Source: Flaviramulus sp.
Lineage (GTDB): Bacteria; Bacteroidota; Bacteroidia; Flavobacteriales; Flavobacteriaceae
Direction of reading: 5' to 3'
Length of the DNA: 64,000 bases
Assembly (NCBI RefSeq): GCF_013001275.1
Contig: NZ_JABDMV010000050.1
Coordinates: forward strand, 1 to 64,000
Positions 1 to 9,535 of the stretch are shown piece after piece (within the stretch, counting starts at the first letter, position 1; every line of letters begins with the position of its first letter). The notes below the pieces were generated by a model that made no database searches, was not told where the DNA came from, and worked only from the letters and a program-made list of their open reading frames with translations. The position numbers and the translations under genes are program-made.

Positions 1-192
1 ATTTTTGTGGAAAGTTCAGTACCAAAACGAACCATTGAAGCATTACAAGCAGCAGTAAACTCAAAAAACCATGATGTAAGTATTGGAGGAACCTTATACT
101 CTGATGCATTGGGTAATAAAGGAACTATAGAAGGCACTTATATTGGTATGTTCACTTACAACGTTAACACAATCGTGAACGCTTTAAAATAA
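1..192 (+). CDS. Metal ABC transporter substrate-binding protein, C-terminal fragment (ZnuA/TroA family)
   Basis: The reading frame is already open at base 1, so only the last 63 residues of a larger protein are here; the GTG at base 7 is not its start. The residues fit the C-terminal lobe of cluster A-I periplasmic metal-binding proteins: FVESSVPKRTIEAL, then GGTLYSDALG, then GTYIGMFTYNVNTI. In this family these residues close the Mn/Zn site and end in the last helix. The ATPase starts 11 bases downstream and two permeases follow, so this is the first visible gene of a manganese/zinc uptake operon. The metal cannot be told from this fragment. Confidence 0.85.
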   Translation: MFVESSVPKRTIEALQAAVNSKNHDVSIGGTLYSDALGNKGTIEGTYIGMFTYNVNTIVNALK

Positions 193-203
193 ATTGATGT
201 AAA

Positions 204-941
204 ATGACACAAAAAATAGCGGTTCAAGTTGACGATTTAACGGTTGCTTATAATTACAAACCGGTTCTTTGGGATATCGATTTAGAAATTCCTGAAGGGG
301 TTCTTATGGCTATTGTAGGTCCAAATGGCGCCGGAAAATCTACGCTTATAAAGTCCATTTTAGGTATTTTAAACCCTATAGCGGGAAGTGTTAGTATTTA
401 CGGTAAATCTTATGAAAAACAACGTTCGCTAGTCGCGTATGTGCCACAAAAAGGAAGTGTTGATTGGGATTTCCCAACTACAGCTTTGGATGTAGTGATG
501 ATGGGAACTTATGGTAGTTTAGGTTGGATTAAACGACCAGGGCAAAAAGAAAAAAAAGCAGCCTTGGAAGCCTTAGAAAAAGTAGGCATGTTATCATTTA
601 AAAGCCGACAAATTAGTCAGCTTTCTGGTGGGCAGCAACAGCGTATATTTTTAGCCAGAGCCTTAGTACAAAATGCTTCTATATATTTTATGGATGAACC
701 TTTTCAAGGTGTTGATGCCACTACAGAAATAGCTATCATCAACATTTTAAAAGAACTTCGTAAAGCCGGAAAAACGGTAGTTGTTGTGCATCACGATTTA
801 CAAACCGTTCCTGAATATTTTGATTGGGTAACTTTTCTAAACGTAAAAAAAATAGCCACTGGTCCGGTTAAAGATATTTTTAATGATGATAATTTAACCA
901 AAACTTATGGTATTAATTATAAAGTAAGTATTCAAGAATAA
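204..941 (+). CDS. Metal ABC transporter ATP-binding protein (ZnuC/MntB-like)
   Basis: This is the cytoplasmic ATPase that powers Mn/Zn import. All nucleotide-binding motifs are visible in 245 residues: Walker [10 protein letters not shown] (39-47), signature LSGGQQQR (140-147), Walker B ending in MDEP (about 162-166) and the switch histidine in VVVVHHD (H197). The length is normal for the family. It lies between the binding protein and two permeases, and its TAA is followed directly by the ATG of the first permease, which suggests translational coupling. Specificity (Mn, Zn or Fe) is inferred only from family context. Confidence 0.93.
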   Translation: MTQKIAVQVDDLTVAYNYKPVLWDIDLEIPEGVLMAIVGPNGAGKSTLIKSILGILNPIAGSVSIYGKSYEKQRSLVAYVPQKGSVDWDFPTTALDVVMMGTYGSLGWIKRPGQKEKKAALEALEKVGMLSFKSRQISQLSGGQQQRIFLARALVQNASIYFMDEPFQGVDATTEIAIINILKELRKAGKTVVVVHHDLQTVPEYFDWVTFLNVKKIATGPVKDIFNDDNLTKTYGINYKVSIQE

Positions 942-2069
942 ATGGATATAACGGAATACATACAACTAGTTTTTACCGATTATACTTTAAGAACCATAAC
1001 CCTTGGCACAGCGGTTCTAGGGGCAGTTACTGGTATGTTGGGTAGTTTTGCCGTACTGCGTAAACAAAGTCTTTTAGGTGATGCTATTTCACACGCTGCA
1101 TTACCAGGAATAGCAATTGCATTTTTAATTACGGGTGCCAAAGATAGTAACGTATTACTTTTAGGAGCATTAGTAAGTGGACTTATTGGCACTTTCTGGA
1201 TTCGTGGAATTATTAAAAAAACACATCTAAAATCAGATACCGCTTTAGGTTTAATTTTGTCTTTATTTTTTGGGTTTGGAATGTTACTGCTCACTTTTAT
1301 ACAAAAACAACCGAACGCAAATCAAGCAGGATTAGATAAATATTTATTCGGACAAGCTGCTACATTAGTTGAAAGTGATGTCTTGCTTATGACCATTGTA
1401 ACCAGTGTCTGCTTGTTTGTATTGTTACTTTTTTGGAAAGAATTTAAAATACTTCTTTTTGATGCCGATTACACCCAAACCCTAGGTTTTAATACTAAAT
1501 TTATTGATATTTTAATTACATCTTTTATAGTTTTAGCTATTGTTTTAGGGCTTCAAACTGTTGGCGTTGTACTAATGAGTGCTATGTTATTAGCGCCTGC
1601 AGCTGCCGCACGACAATGGACCAATAGTTTAAGTATGATGGTGTTTTTGGCCGCTCTTTTTGGCGCGTTTTCTGGAGTTGTTGGAACCGCAATAAGTGCG
1701 AGTCAAAACAACTTATCAACAGGACCAGTAATTGTTATTGTTGCAGGTGTTTTTGTGTTATTTTCATTTGTATTTTCACCCAGTCGCGGTTTGCTATTCA
1801 AACAAATTAGATTTATTAAAAACCGACGAGATTTGGAACTCCACAAGACACTTGCGTTTATGTTTCATATTGCAGAAACTCATGATGATGTTTCTCATCC
1901 GCATACCATAAAAATCTTAAATAACTTCCAAGGATATACAAAAAGTACGCTTCAAAAGTTAGTTGACAAAAAGTATGTGACTTTAGATGGCAGTAATTGG
2001 AGTTTAACTTCTGAAGGCTTTAAAACGGCTTCAAATCTATATAATCAACAAATGCAGAATAATGAGTAA
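942..2069 (+). CDS. Metal ABC transporter permease with C-terminal winged-helix-like tail
   Basis: Membrane permease of the ABC-3 (ZnuB/MntC) family. Residues 1-285 are strongly hydrophobic with about eight or nine membrane segments and carry the family stretch LGDAISHAALPGIA near residue 45. Residues 290-375 are soluble and charged, with helix-turn-helix-like spacing (YTKSTLQKLVDKKYV, then SLTSEGF), resembling the winged-helix of DtxR/MntR metal regulators. Typical ABC-3 permeases are about 280 residues, so this tail is an addition, though long forms are known in Bacteroidota. The last eight bases overlap the second permease gene. Confidence 0.9.
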   Translation: MDITEYIQLVFTDYTLRTITLGTAVLGAVTGMLGSFAVLRKQSLLGDAISHAALPGIAIAFLITGAKDSNVLLLGALVSGLIGTFWIRGIIKKTHLKSDTALGLILSLFFGFGMLLLTFIQKQPNANQAGLDKYLFGQAATLVESDVLLMTIVTSVCLFVLLLFWKEFKILLFDADYTQTLGFNTKFIDILITSFIVLAIVLGLQTVGVVLMSAMLLAPAAAARQWTNSLSMMVFLAALFGAFSGVVGTAISASQNNLSTGPVIVIVAGVFVLFSFVFSPSRGLLFKQIRFIKNRRDLELHKTLAFMFHIAETHDDVSHPHTIKILNNFQGYTKSTLQKLVDKKYVTLDGSNWSLTSEGFKTASNLYNQQMQNNE

Positions 2070-3222
2070 TGCTCAGATAGAAATACAATTAATTGCAAGT
2101 ATTGTTGCTATAGCCTGTGCGATTCCAGGAACTTTCTTGGTGTTACGTAAAATGGCAATGATTAGCGATGCAATTAGTCATTCAATTTTGCCCGGTATTG
2201 TTATTGGTTTTTTTATTACCCAAGATTTAAACTCACCGTTACTAATAATATTAGCCGCCTTTTCAGGAGTTATCACCGTGGTTTTGGTAGAATACATTCA
2301 AAAAACAGGGTTGGTAAAAGAAGATACGGCCATAGGTTTAGTATTTCCAGTATTATTCAGTATAGGCGTTATATTAATTGCAAAAAACGCCAATGATGTG
2401 CATCTAGATGTGGACGCCGTTTTACTTGGTGAATTAGCATTTGCCCCTTTTGATAGATTGCTTATTTCTGGGGTAGATGTAGGCCCAAAATCATTATGGA
2501 TTATTGGTAGTATTTTAATTCTCACTGTTACTTTAGTTATTGCGTTTTTTAAAGAATTAAAAGTTAGCACATTTGATGCGGGCTTATCTGCATCATTGGG
2601 GTTTTCTCCAGTTGTTATTCATTATGGATTGATGACGGTATCATCAGTAACCACAGTGGGCGCTTTTGATGCTGTTGGTGCTATTTTGGTTGTAGCGTTA
2701 ATGATTGCACCAGCAGCATCTGCTTATTTACTTACAACAGATTTAAAACGCATGCTTATTTACTCCATTTGTTTTGGAATATTAAGCGCAATTTCCGGTT
2801 ATTGGCTAGCACATTGGCTGGATGCATCTATATCCGGATCTATTACAACAATGTTAGGATTGTTATTTTTAGGTATTTATTTATTTGCCCCTAACAAAGG
2901 AGTTATCGCTGTTTTATACAGGGAAAAACAGCAACGAACCGAAGTGTTATTATTAACATTTCTATTGCATTTAAAAAACCATACTGAGAAAAGAGAACGC
3001 CATGTAAATCACTTAAATGAACATATTAATTGGCAAAAAGTACGAAGTAAAACAATTTTAGATTTGGCATTTAAAAACAACATGATTTTAATTGAAAACA
3101 AAATTGTGTCGCTTACTGAAAAAGGAGATGAATTTACTTCGCAGGCTATTGATTATATTATTACAAACGAAGATGCACAAATAGAAGACATGAAAGATGA
3201 TTTCTTTTTGTTTAGAGGCTAA
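2062..3222 (+). CDS. Second metal ABC transporter permease with soluble C-terminal tail
   Basis: A paralogue of the preceding ABC-3 permease; the two probably form a heterodimeric membrane channel. Residues 1-290 hold the membrane segments and the repeated family motif MISDAISHSILPGI near residue 35. From about residue 295 a soluble, helical, charged tail follows, with a wing-like segment (NKIVSLTEKGDEF) near the end, so this protein too ends in a winged-helix-like domain. It overlaps the upstream permease by eight bases and is followed six bases later by a YraN gene. Specificity is not fixed by sequence alone. Confidence 0.9.
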   Translation: MSNAQIEIQLIASIVAIACAIPGTFLVLRKMAMISDAISHSILPGIVIGFFITQDLNSPLLIILAAFSGVITVVLVEYIQKTGLVKEDTAIGLVFPVLFSIGVILIAKNANDVHLDVDAVLLGELAFAPFDRLLISGVDVGPKSLWIIGSILILTVTLVIAFFKELKVSTFDAGLSASLGFSPVVIHYGLMTVSSVTTVGAFDAVGAILVVALMIAPAASAYLLTTDLKRMLIYSICFGILSAISGYWLAHWLDASISGSITTMLGLLFLGIYLFAPNKGVIAVLYREKQQRTEVLLLTFLLHLKNHTEKRERHVNHLNEHINWQKVRSKTILDLAFKNNMILIENKIVSLTEKGDEFTSQAIDYIITNEDAQIEDMKDDFFLFRG

Positions 3223-3228
3223 ATTACT

Positions 3229-3588
3229 ATGGCACAACACAACGAATTAGGAAAAAAAGGCGAGCAACTTGCCGTTGATTTTCTCTTAGAGAATAAATAT
3301 GAGATTATTGAACGAAATTATAGGTTTGACAGAGCCGAAGTTGATGTTATTGCTAAACTCAATAATGTATTAGCTATAATAGAAGTAAAAACACGATCGA
3401 GTACAGATTTTGGTAACCCACAAGACTTTGTAAAACCTAAACAAATAAAACGCTTAGTGAAAGCTGTTGATGAATATGTAACCGTTAATAGTATGGATGT
3501 TGAAGTGCGTTTTGATATTATTGCCATTGTAAAAGAAGGCAAATATTTTAAAATTGAACATTTAGAAAATGCTTTCTATCATTTTTGA
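3229..3588 (+). CDS. YraN family protein (UPF0102), endonuclease-like fold
   Basis: A 119-residue protein of the YraN family, whose biological role is not established. It starts with the family hallmark GKKGEQLAVDFLLE and carries a PD-(D/E)XK nuclease-like core: AEVDVIA (D39) followed by IIEVKTRSS (E52, K54). These are the expected metal-binding and catalytic positions of the Holliday-junction-resolvase-like fold. It directly follows the metal transporter operon and probably shares its transcript. No DNA substrate can be inferred. Confidence 0.88.
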   Translation: MAQHNELGKKGEQLAVDFLLENKYEIIERNYRFDRAEVDVIAKLNNVLAIIEVKTRSSTDFGNPQDFVKPKQIKRLVKAVDEYVTVNSMDVEVRFDIIAIVKEGKYFKIEHLENAFYHF

Positions 3589-3631
3589 AATCGATTCCAA
3601 ATCACATGCGGAAAGACAATCCTTTAGTAAA

Positions 3632-4960
3632 TTATTCGTCACCAAAAAAAGCTTTTACACTTTCAAAATCTTCAGGTTTATCTGAAATTTTCTTGTCTTT
3701 ATCAAGAATGAAATACGTTGGTGTTGCGTTTACTCCATAGGCATCACCAATTTTATTGTCCCATTTTCCTTCGCCATATACATGTATAAAAGTTGGAAAA
3801 TTATTTGTTAAATCTTTCCATTTATATGGTTCATCTTCTAAGCCAATAGCAACAACTTGTATTAAGCCTTTTTCTTTAGTTTGAATATAGTTTTGTAATT
3901 GTGGTACTTCTTCTAAACAATGTGAACAACTACTATTCCAAAAAACAATAATATAATTGTCTGCACCAGTTAATTGGCTAAGTTTTTTACTTACTAATTT
4001 GCCTTTATCTTTAATTTCAATATCAAAATCTGGTGCTTGACTTCCGGTAGAAATATTTTTATATAAAATAAGTGCGTGTAAAAGTTCCTGATCATTTAAT
4101 GCTACAGCAACCTCCATTAAATAATTTTCTGAAATATAATTAGCGACCTCCTCTAAACCCAAATCAGACATTTGTTGCCATAAATCAAACCATAAAATAC
4201 GCTTTACTTTATTAGGTATAACTTTCATTTTAGCGCCAACTACATCAATGTTTTTTTTGTAGTTGCTAATCTCGTCTTCACTTCCAGCCAACATTCCAAA
4301 GACGTAATTCAGCATTTTTTCTTCTAAAAAACTAGAGCTTTGAAGCGTTTTATTATTAAAATCTACGAAATCAAAATAATGCTTTTTTAAATTGTTAGAA
4401 TAGGTTTTTAAGTCTTCAGCTCTATTTGGAATATAGGGTTTGTTTGCTTTAATAAAATGAAGCGCGATAGTTCCATTTGCTGCTTTTTCAAAACTAGTTT
4501 GAGTTTCTCTTTGAATTTTAAAAATTGTTCTTAACGCCAAAGTATCTTTACTCCTTTTACTAAAGTAACTACCTATACTTTGTGTAACCATTGACATGCT
4601 GTTGGTGTAAGAAGACAGTAATTTATTCTCGACAGATTTTATAAAATTTACACCTGTTTCTGCATTAAATAAGAGCTCTATATTTTCCTTGCCGTTGTAA
4701 ATGATATCAAAATTATAGTCTTCTTGAGGAAGCGCATATACTAACCTATACATTCCTTTAGTTGCCGTTGAATCTAATTTAAACTCAAAACTTCCATCTT
4801 TATTTATTTCAGAATTAGCAACGTATTTAGATACCGTTGGATTCACCTTATACAAAATAGCAACATTGTAATCTTCAGCGGGAGTAAATACACCTTTTAT
4901 AGATTGTTGAGCAATAATAAATGTTGGCATTAAAAATGCGAAGATAAAAATGCGTTTCAT
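3632..4960 (-). CDS. Exported thioredoxin-fold protein (TlpA/ResA-like) with long N-terminal domain
   Basis: A 442-residue exported protein with an N-terminal signal peptide (hydrophobic segment 4-17, cleavage expected near AQQ). Residues 20-120 look like the beta-rich DUF4369-type domain common in Bacteroidota thiol proteins. The central part is helical, and the last 140 residues form a TlpA-like thioredoxin domain with CSHC (C345-C348) after IIVFWNSS. It most likely acts in the periplasm as a thiol-disulfide oxidoreductase or reductase; the partner is unknown. It stands alone, 45 bases downstream of the mfd stop codon. Confidence 0.85.
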   Translation of the reverse strand: MKRIFIFAFLMPTFIIAQQSIKGVFTPAEDYNVAILYKVNPTVSKYVANSEINKDGSFEFKLDSTATKGMYRLVYALPQEDYNFDIIYNGKENIELLFNAETGVNFIKSVENKLLSSYTNSMSMVTQSIGSYFSKRSKDTLALRTIFKIQRETQTSFEKAANGTIALHFIKANKPYIPNRAEDLKTYSNNLKKHYFDFVDFNNKTLQSSSFLEEKMLNYVFGMLAGSEDEISNYKKNIDVVGAKMKVIPNKVKRILWFDLWQQMSDLGLEEVANYISENYLMEVAVALNDQELLHALILYKNISTGSQAPDFDIEIKDKGKLVSKKLSQLTGADNYIIVFWNSSCSHCLEEVPQLQNYIQTKEKGLIQVVAIGLEDEPYKWKDLTNNFPTFIHVYGEGKWDNKIGDAYGVNATPTYFILDKDKKISDKPEDFESVKAFFGDE

Positions 4961-5005
4961 TAGTTTGAATTCGTTTTACTACTTATGTTTTATTTAAAAC
5001 AATTA

Positions 5006-8000
5006 TTAAGCCACTATTGGTTGTAAAGCATTTAATGCTTCATTTACAGATTTTATTTTATCGAAAGTTAACATTAATCGCAATCCATTACGAGTTTGTT
5101 TTTCCTTCATTTTGCAATTGTTTGGATGCGTTTGAACAAATTGTAACACCTTTGTAAAATTGGCACTTTGATAAAAATTACTTTGTTGGTCGTTTATAAA
5201 ATATCCTATTAACTTACCTTGTTTCATCACAACTTTTTCAAAACCAATTTTAGTTGCAATCCATTTTATCTTCACGCTGTTTAATAAATCTGCCACTTCT
5301 GTTGGCAATTCTCCAAAACGATCAACTAATTCTCCTTCAAAAGTATGCAATTCATTTTCCGTTTTTAAATTATTTAATTGGGTATATAAATTTAATCGCT
5401 CCGTTATATTGTTAACGTAACTATCGGGAAATAATAACTCAAAATCCGTATCAATAGTAACATCTTTTACATAAACTTTAGTGGCATCATTTTCATTATA
5501 CATTTCTTTAAACTCATTTTCCTTAAGTTCTTCAATAGCCTCATTTAATATTTTCTGATAAGTATCAAAACCAATTTCATTTATAAAACCACTTTGTTCG
5601 CCGCCCAATAAATCTCCTGCCCCACGAATTTCCAAATCTTTCATCGCGATATTAAAACCACTTCCCAGTTCTGTAAATTGTTCAAGGGCTGTGATACGTT
5701 TTCTAGCATCATCTGTCATCGCAGAATATTCTGGTGTTATAAAATAACAGAATGCTTTTTTATTACTTCGCCCAACACGACCACGCATTTGATGCAAATC
5801 ACTTAAGCCAAAATTATTCGCGTTATTTATAAAAATGGTATTAGCATTAGGGACATCAAGTCCGCTTTCAACAATTGTAGTGCTCACTAAAACATCAAAT
5901 GCACCATCCATAAAAGCAAGCATAAGTTGTTCGAGCTTTTTACCTTCCATGCGTCCGTGACCTATTCCAATTTTAGCATCTGGTACTAATCGTTGAATCA
6001 TACCGGCAACTTCTTTAATATTTTCAATCCGGTTATGAATAAAAAATATTTGTCCTCCGCGTTCAATTTCATAACTAACGGCATCACGAATGGTTTCTTC
6101 ATTAAAACGAATCACATGACTTTCAATAGGGTATCTATTTGGTGGTGGTGTAGTAATTACTGATAAATCACGCGCTGCCATTAAACTAAACTGCAGCGTT
6201 CTCGGAATTGGTGTTGCAGTTAATGTAAGAACGTCCACATTATCCTTAAGGGTTTTTAATTTTTCTTTTACAGCTACTCCAAATTTTTGTTCTTCGTCAA
6301 CAATTAAAAGCCCTAAATCCTTAAATTTTACATTTTTATTTACTAGCTGATGTGTGCCGATGATAATATCAACTTTTCCTGTTTCTAGGCCCTCTAAAGT
6401 TTCTCGTTTTTCTTTAGTAGTTCTAAATCGGTTTAAATAATCAACTGTTACAGGGAACTCTTTTAATCGCTCTTTAAATGTTCTTGAATGCTGATAAGCC
6501 AATATAGTAGTTGGCACCAAAACCGCTACTTGTTTACCGTTATCAACAGCTTTAAAAGCCGCACGAATGGCTACTTCTGTTTTACCAAAACCAACATCGC
6601 CGCATACTAAACGATCCATTGGACGTTCGCTTTCCATATCCGCTTTAATATCGGCAGTGGCGGTACTTTGATCTGGTGTGTCTTCATAAATAAATGATGC
6701 TTCTAATTCGTGCTGCAAATAACTATCTGGGTTGTATTGAAAGCCTTTTTCTGTTTTACGTTTCGCGTAAAGTTTTATTAAGTTGAAAGCAACATGTTTT
6801 ACTCGCGCCTTTGTTTTTTGTTTTAAAGTTTTCCAAGCCTTACTTCCAAGTTTGTAAATTTTTGGTGGTTTGCCGTCTTTACCATTAAACTTAGTGATTT
6901 TATGAAGTGAATGAATACTTAAATACAACACATCGCGCTCCCCATAAACCAATTTAATAGCCTCCTGTTTTTTGCCTTCTACATCAATTTTTTGCAGACC
7001 TCCAAAACGCCCAATACCATGATCGATATGCGTTACATAATCACCTATTGAAAGGTTGGTAAGTTCCTTTAAAGTAAGTGCTTGCTTTTTAGCATAACCA
7101 TTTTTAATTTGAAATTTATGGTAGCGCTCAAAGATTTGATGATCGGTATAACAAACAATTTTATTATCGTGATCTATAAAACCTTGGTGAAGCGATAATA
7201 TAATTGTGTTGTAAGGTTTCACATCAAGGTGTGAATCGTCAAAAATATCATGAAAACGTTTAGCTTGTTGCTCGCTTACACAAGCTATATAATTAGTAAA
7301 ACCCTTATCATAATTAGTGTTTAAATCTTCAATTAAAAGATTAAATTGTTTATTGAAAGAAGGTTGCGGTGTTGTATTATAAATAATACTATTTCCAGAT
7401 GTTTCACTTAATATTGTAGATGTACCAAACTCAACAATTGAAAAGTCTAATAATTGTTTTTTTAATATCGTTGAACTACAAAAAAGCTCATGAGGTTCGG
7501 CATGTTTAATATTTTCTGAAAGCTCTTTAAATGCTTCTTGAGCTTTCCCATAAAAATCGTCTATTCTCGAAAAAAGTAAATCGGCATTTTTTAAGCAAAC
7601 AACTGTTTTTTGTGCTATGTATTTTAAAAAACTCTGCCTGCTTTCTTGCAATAATTTATTAGCAACATTTGGAATAATACTTACTTTTTTAATTTGCTCT
7701 ATTGAGAGTTGCGTTTCAACATCAAAGGTCCGAATGCTATCAACCTCATCGCCAAAAAATTCAATTCTGTAGGGTTCATCATGTGAAAACGAAAACACGT
7801 CAACAATCCCACCACGCACTGAAAACTCACCGGGTTCTGTAACAAAATCTACACGCTTAAATTGATACTCAAACAGTACTTCGTTTACAAAATCGATTGA
7901 TAAATTATCGTTTACCGACACTTTAAGGGTATTACGCTCTAACTCTTTTCTGGTAACAACCTGTTCAAAAAGAGCATCTGGATATGTTACAATTATTGCG

Positions 8001-8353
8001 GGTTTTTTTTGAGAGTTTATTCGATTTAAAACCTCGGATCGAAGTAGCACATTCGCATTATCTGTTTCTTCTATTTGGTAAGGCCTTCTGTAACTTCCGG
8101 GATAAAACAAGACGTCTTTATCGCCACATAATTGCTCAAAATCATTTAAGAAAAACGCTGCTTCCTCTTTGTCATTAAAAACAATTAAAAAAGGTTTTTC
8201 AGCTTGTTTAAAAATACTCGAGACTACAAAGGAAAAAGATGAACCAACAAGACCTTTTAAATGTATTTTACTTTGAGATTGGGCAATAATATTTTGCAGA
8301 TTTTGCGTTTGCGAAATCTGTGAATAGGTTTGCGAGAGTTTGGTTTTACTCAA
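5006..8353 (-). CDS. mfd: Transcription-repair coupling factor Mfd
   Basis: Mfd removes RNA polymerase stalled at DNA lesions and recruits UvrA. The 1115-residue protein has the full domain order: UvrB-like N-terminal region (SYRRPYQIEE, and RGGIVDVFSF near 180), an RNA-polymerase-interaction CarD-like domain around 435-490, a DEAD-type motor with Walker A GDVGFGKTE near 590, DEEQ near 690, TATPIPRT, motif VI QMRGRVGRS, and a C-terminal TRCF domain. The start is unusual: the frame opens with TTG (giving the family-typical MSKT), and the only nearby ATG is out of frame. It is a single gene, not visibly in an operon. Confidence 0.97.
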   Translation of the reverse strand: MSKTKLSQTYSQISQTQNLQNIIAQSQSKIHLKGLVGSSFSFVVSSIFKQAEKPFLIVFNDKEEAAFFLNDFEQLCGDKDVLFYPGSYRRPYQIEETDNANVLLRSEVLNRINSQKKPAIIVTYPDALFEQVVTRKELERNTLKVSVNDNLSIDFVNEVLFEYQFKRVDFVTEPGEFSVRGGIVDVFSFSHDEPYRIEFFGDEVDSIRTFDVETQLSIEQIKKVSIIPNVANKLLQESRQSFLKYIAQKTVVCLKNADLLFSRIDDFYGKAQEAFKELSENIKHAEPHELFCSSTILKKQLLDFSIVEFGTSTILSETSGNSIIYNTTPQPSFNKQFNLLIEDLNTNYDKGFTNYIACVSEQQAKRFHDIFDDSHLDVKPYNTIILSLHQGFIDHDNKIVCYTDHQIFERYHKFQIKNGYAKKQALTLKELTNLSIGDYVTHIDHGIGRFGGLQKIDVEGKKQEAIKLVYGERDVLYLSIHSLHKITKFNGKDGKPPKIYKLGSKAWKTLKQKTKARVKHVAFNLIKLYAKRKTEKGFQYNPDSYLQHELEASFIYEDTPDQSTATADIKADMESERPMDRLVCGDVGFGKTEVAIRAAFKAVDNGKQVAVLVPTTILAYQHSRTFKERLKEFPVTVDYLNRFRTTKEKRETLEGLETGKVDIIIGTHQLVNKNVKFKDLGLLIVDEEQKFGVAVKEKLKTLKDNVDVLTLTATPIPRTLQFSLMAARDLSVITTPPPNRYPIESHVIRFNEETIRDAVSYEIERGGQIFFIHNRIENIKEVAGMIQRLVPDAKIGIGHGRMEGKKLEQLMLAFMDGAFDVLVSTTIVESGLDVPNANTIFINNANNFGLSDLHQMRGRVGRSNKKAFCYFITPEYSAMTDDARKRITALEQFTELGSGFNIAMKDLEIRGAGDLLGGEQSGFINEIGFDTYQKILNEAIEELKENEFKEMYNENDATKVYVKDVTIDTDFELLFPDSYVNNITERLNLYTQLNNLKTENELHTFEGELVDRFGELPTEVADLLNSVKIKWIATKIGFEKVVMKQGKLIGYFINDQQSNFYQSANFTKVLQFVQTHPNNCKMKEKQTRNGLRLMLTFDKIKSVNEALNALQPIVA

Positions 8354-8425
8354 GACATTTTTTTTGCAAATATATATGAATAAACCTATAGTTTAGCCAT
8401 ACTTTTTTTACAATAAATAATAATG

Positions 8426-9532
8426 TTATTCTTGGTAAATTAAGGGGTCTGTATAAAATACAGCCAAGGCAAACCAATAGCTGACAACAGATTTTGCTCC
8501 TTTTAGTGTTTCTCCTTTTCTAGGTCCATCAATAGCCTGTCCAAAAATATTCCATTTATTTCCTTCATCATCTTTAAAAAAGACCCCTACAGAACTATTA
8601 AAATCATATTCAAAATTTAAATTAACATAATCTCCCGTTAATTCAAACGCATAAATTATATCTTGGTTTCCTACAACCAAATAGTCTTTGTTATTAAATG
8701 AATCTTTTATAACCTTACCTGAACTAAATTTTGAAAATTGATACGCCTTGGATTTATTATCATCTATTATGCCATATACTCTTTCTTTATTTGGTAAGTC
8801 GTTGTTTAAATATGATGGCCTAAATAAAAACCGATCGTTATTAAAAGCATAATCCCCGTAAGGGTTTACTCCATATTGTCTTGAAAATCCAGTTTGTTCG
8901 CTTAAAACCTTAGAATTAGGATACAGTGTTTCCCATATATCCCATGTTGTTTCTACTATGTTAATTAATTTAGGTTTCTCAGAAATTAATTTACCATTTA
9001 CACATTCCAATCGTATTTGAGACCAATTACTGTCTGTATTTCTATCGTATAATATCAGATTAGAATTATAAAGTAACCCAGAAACACCAAATGTTGTTTT
9101 AACACCATTTGATTCACTTTTCCATCCAAAAGCTGTTCCCGTTAATGGGCAATAGTTTATAGTAACAGCGTTGCCATTTATGTCATCATTAACGATTTCA
9201 TGCCAATTTAAAATTTTATGAGGATAGGCTCTTGCTTCCATTCCATCAACTATTCCAACCACTAAATCATGAGAGTTTAAAAAATCTGCTCCGTTAGCGA
9301 TAATAAATTGTGGATTATCTATAGATGGTATACCATCTTTTCCTGGACCACCATCTCTAACTTCTGCAACTGGAATTAACCAGGTTGTGTAATTTTCACC
9401 TGAAGGATTATCACTCGAGGGAATACTACCATTATTATTGGGGTTTGATTGAACAGAATCATTGTCAACGTCACTACTATTACATGATGTAATAAATAGA
9501 AGGATTACAACATAAAAAACATATTTTTTCAT
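8426..9532 (-). CDS. DUF3179 domain lipoprotein
   Basis: A 368-residue exported lipoprotein: an N-terminal hydrophobic stretch ends in the lipobox ITSC (C17), followed by an Asn/Ser-rich linker. The remainder matches what I know of DUF3179: an AYPHKILNWHEIVND segment near 105, then VTINYCPLTGTAFGW with a conserved Cys, and GLLYNSNLILYDR. The function of DUF3179 is not known. The gene lies three bases downstream of a predicted outer-membrane protein on the same strand, so the two are very probably co-transcribed and may work together at the cell envelope. Confidence 0.85.
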   Translation of the reverse strand: MKKYVFYVVILLFITSCNSSDVDNDSVQSNPNNNGSIPSSDNPSGENYTTWLIPVAEVRDGGPGKDGIPSIDNPQFIIANGADFLNSHDLVVGIVDGMEARAYPHKILNWHEIVNDDINGNAVTINYCPLTGTAFGWKSESNGVKTTFGVSGLLYNSNLILYDRNTDSNWSQIRLECVNGKLISEKPKLINIVETTWDIWETLYPNSKVLSEQTGFSRQYGVNPYGDYAFNNDRFLFRPSYLNNDLPNKERVYGIIDDNKSKAYQFSKFSSGKVIKDSFNNKDYLVVGNQDIIYAFELTGDYVNLNFEYDFNSSVGVFFKDDEGNKWNIFGQAIDGPRKGETLKGAKSVVSYWFALAVFYTDPLIYQE

Positions 9533-9535
9533 AAC

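Noticed and set aside
980-1294. A 104-codon ORF on the minus strand inside the first permease
   Set aside because: Antisense shadow of a well-supported membrane protein; composition unlike a real gene of this genome.
5006-8353. Possible frameshift near the start of mfd
   Set aside because: The N-terminus from TTG already matches the family (MSKT), so no correction is needed; kept only as a low-interest finding.
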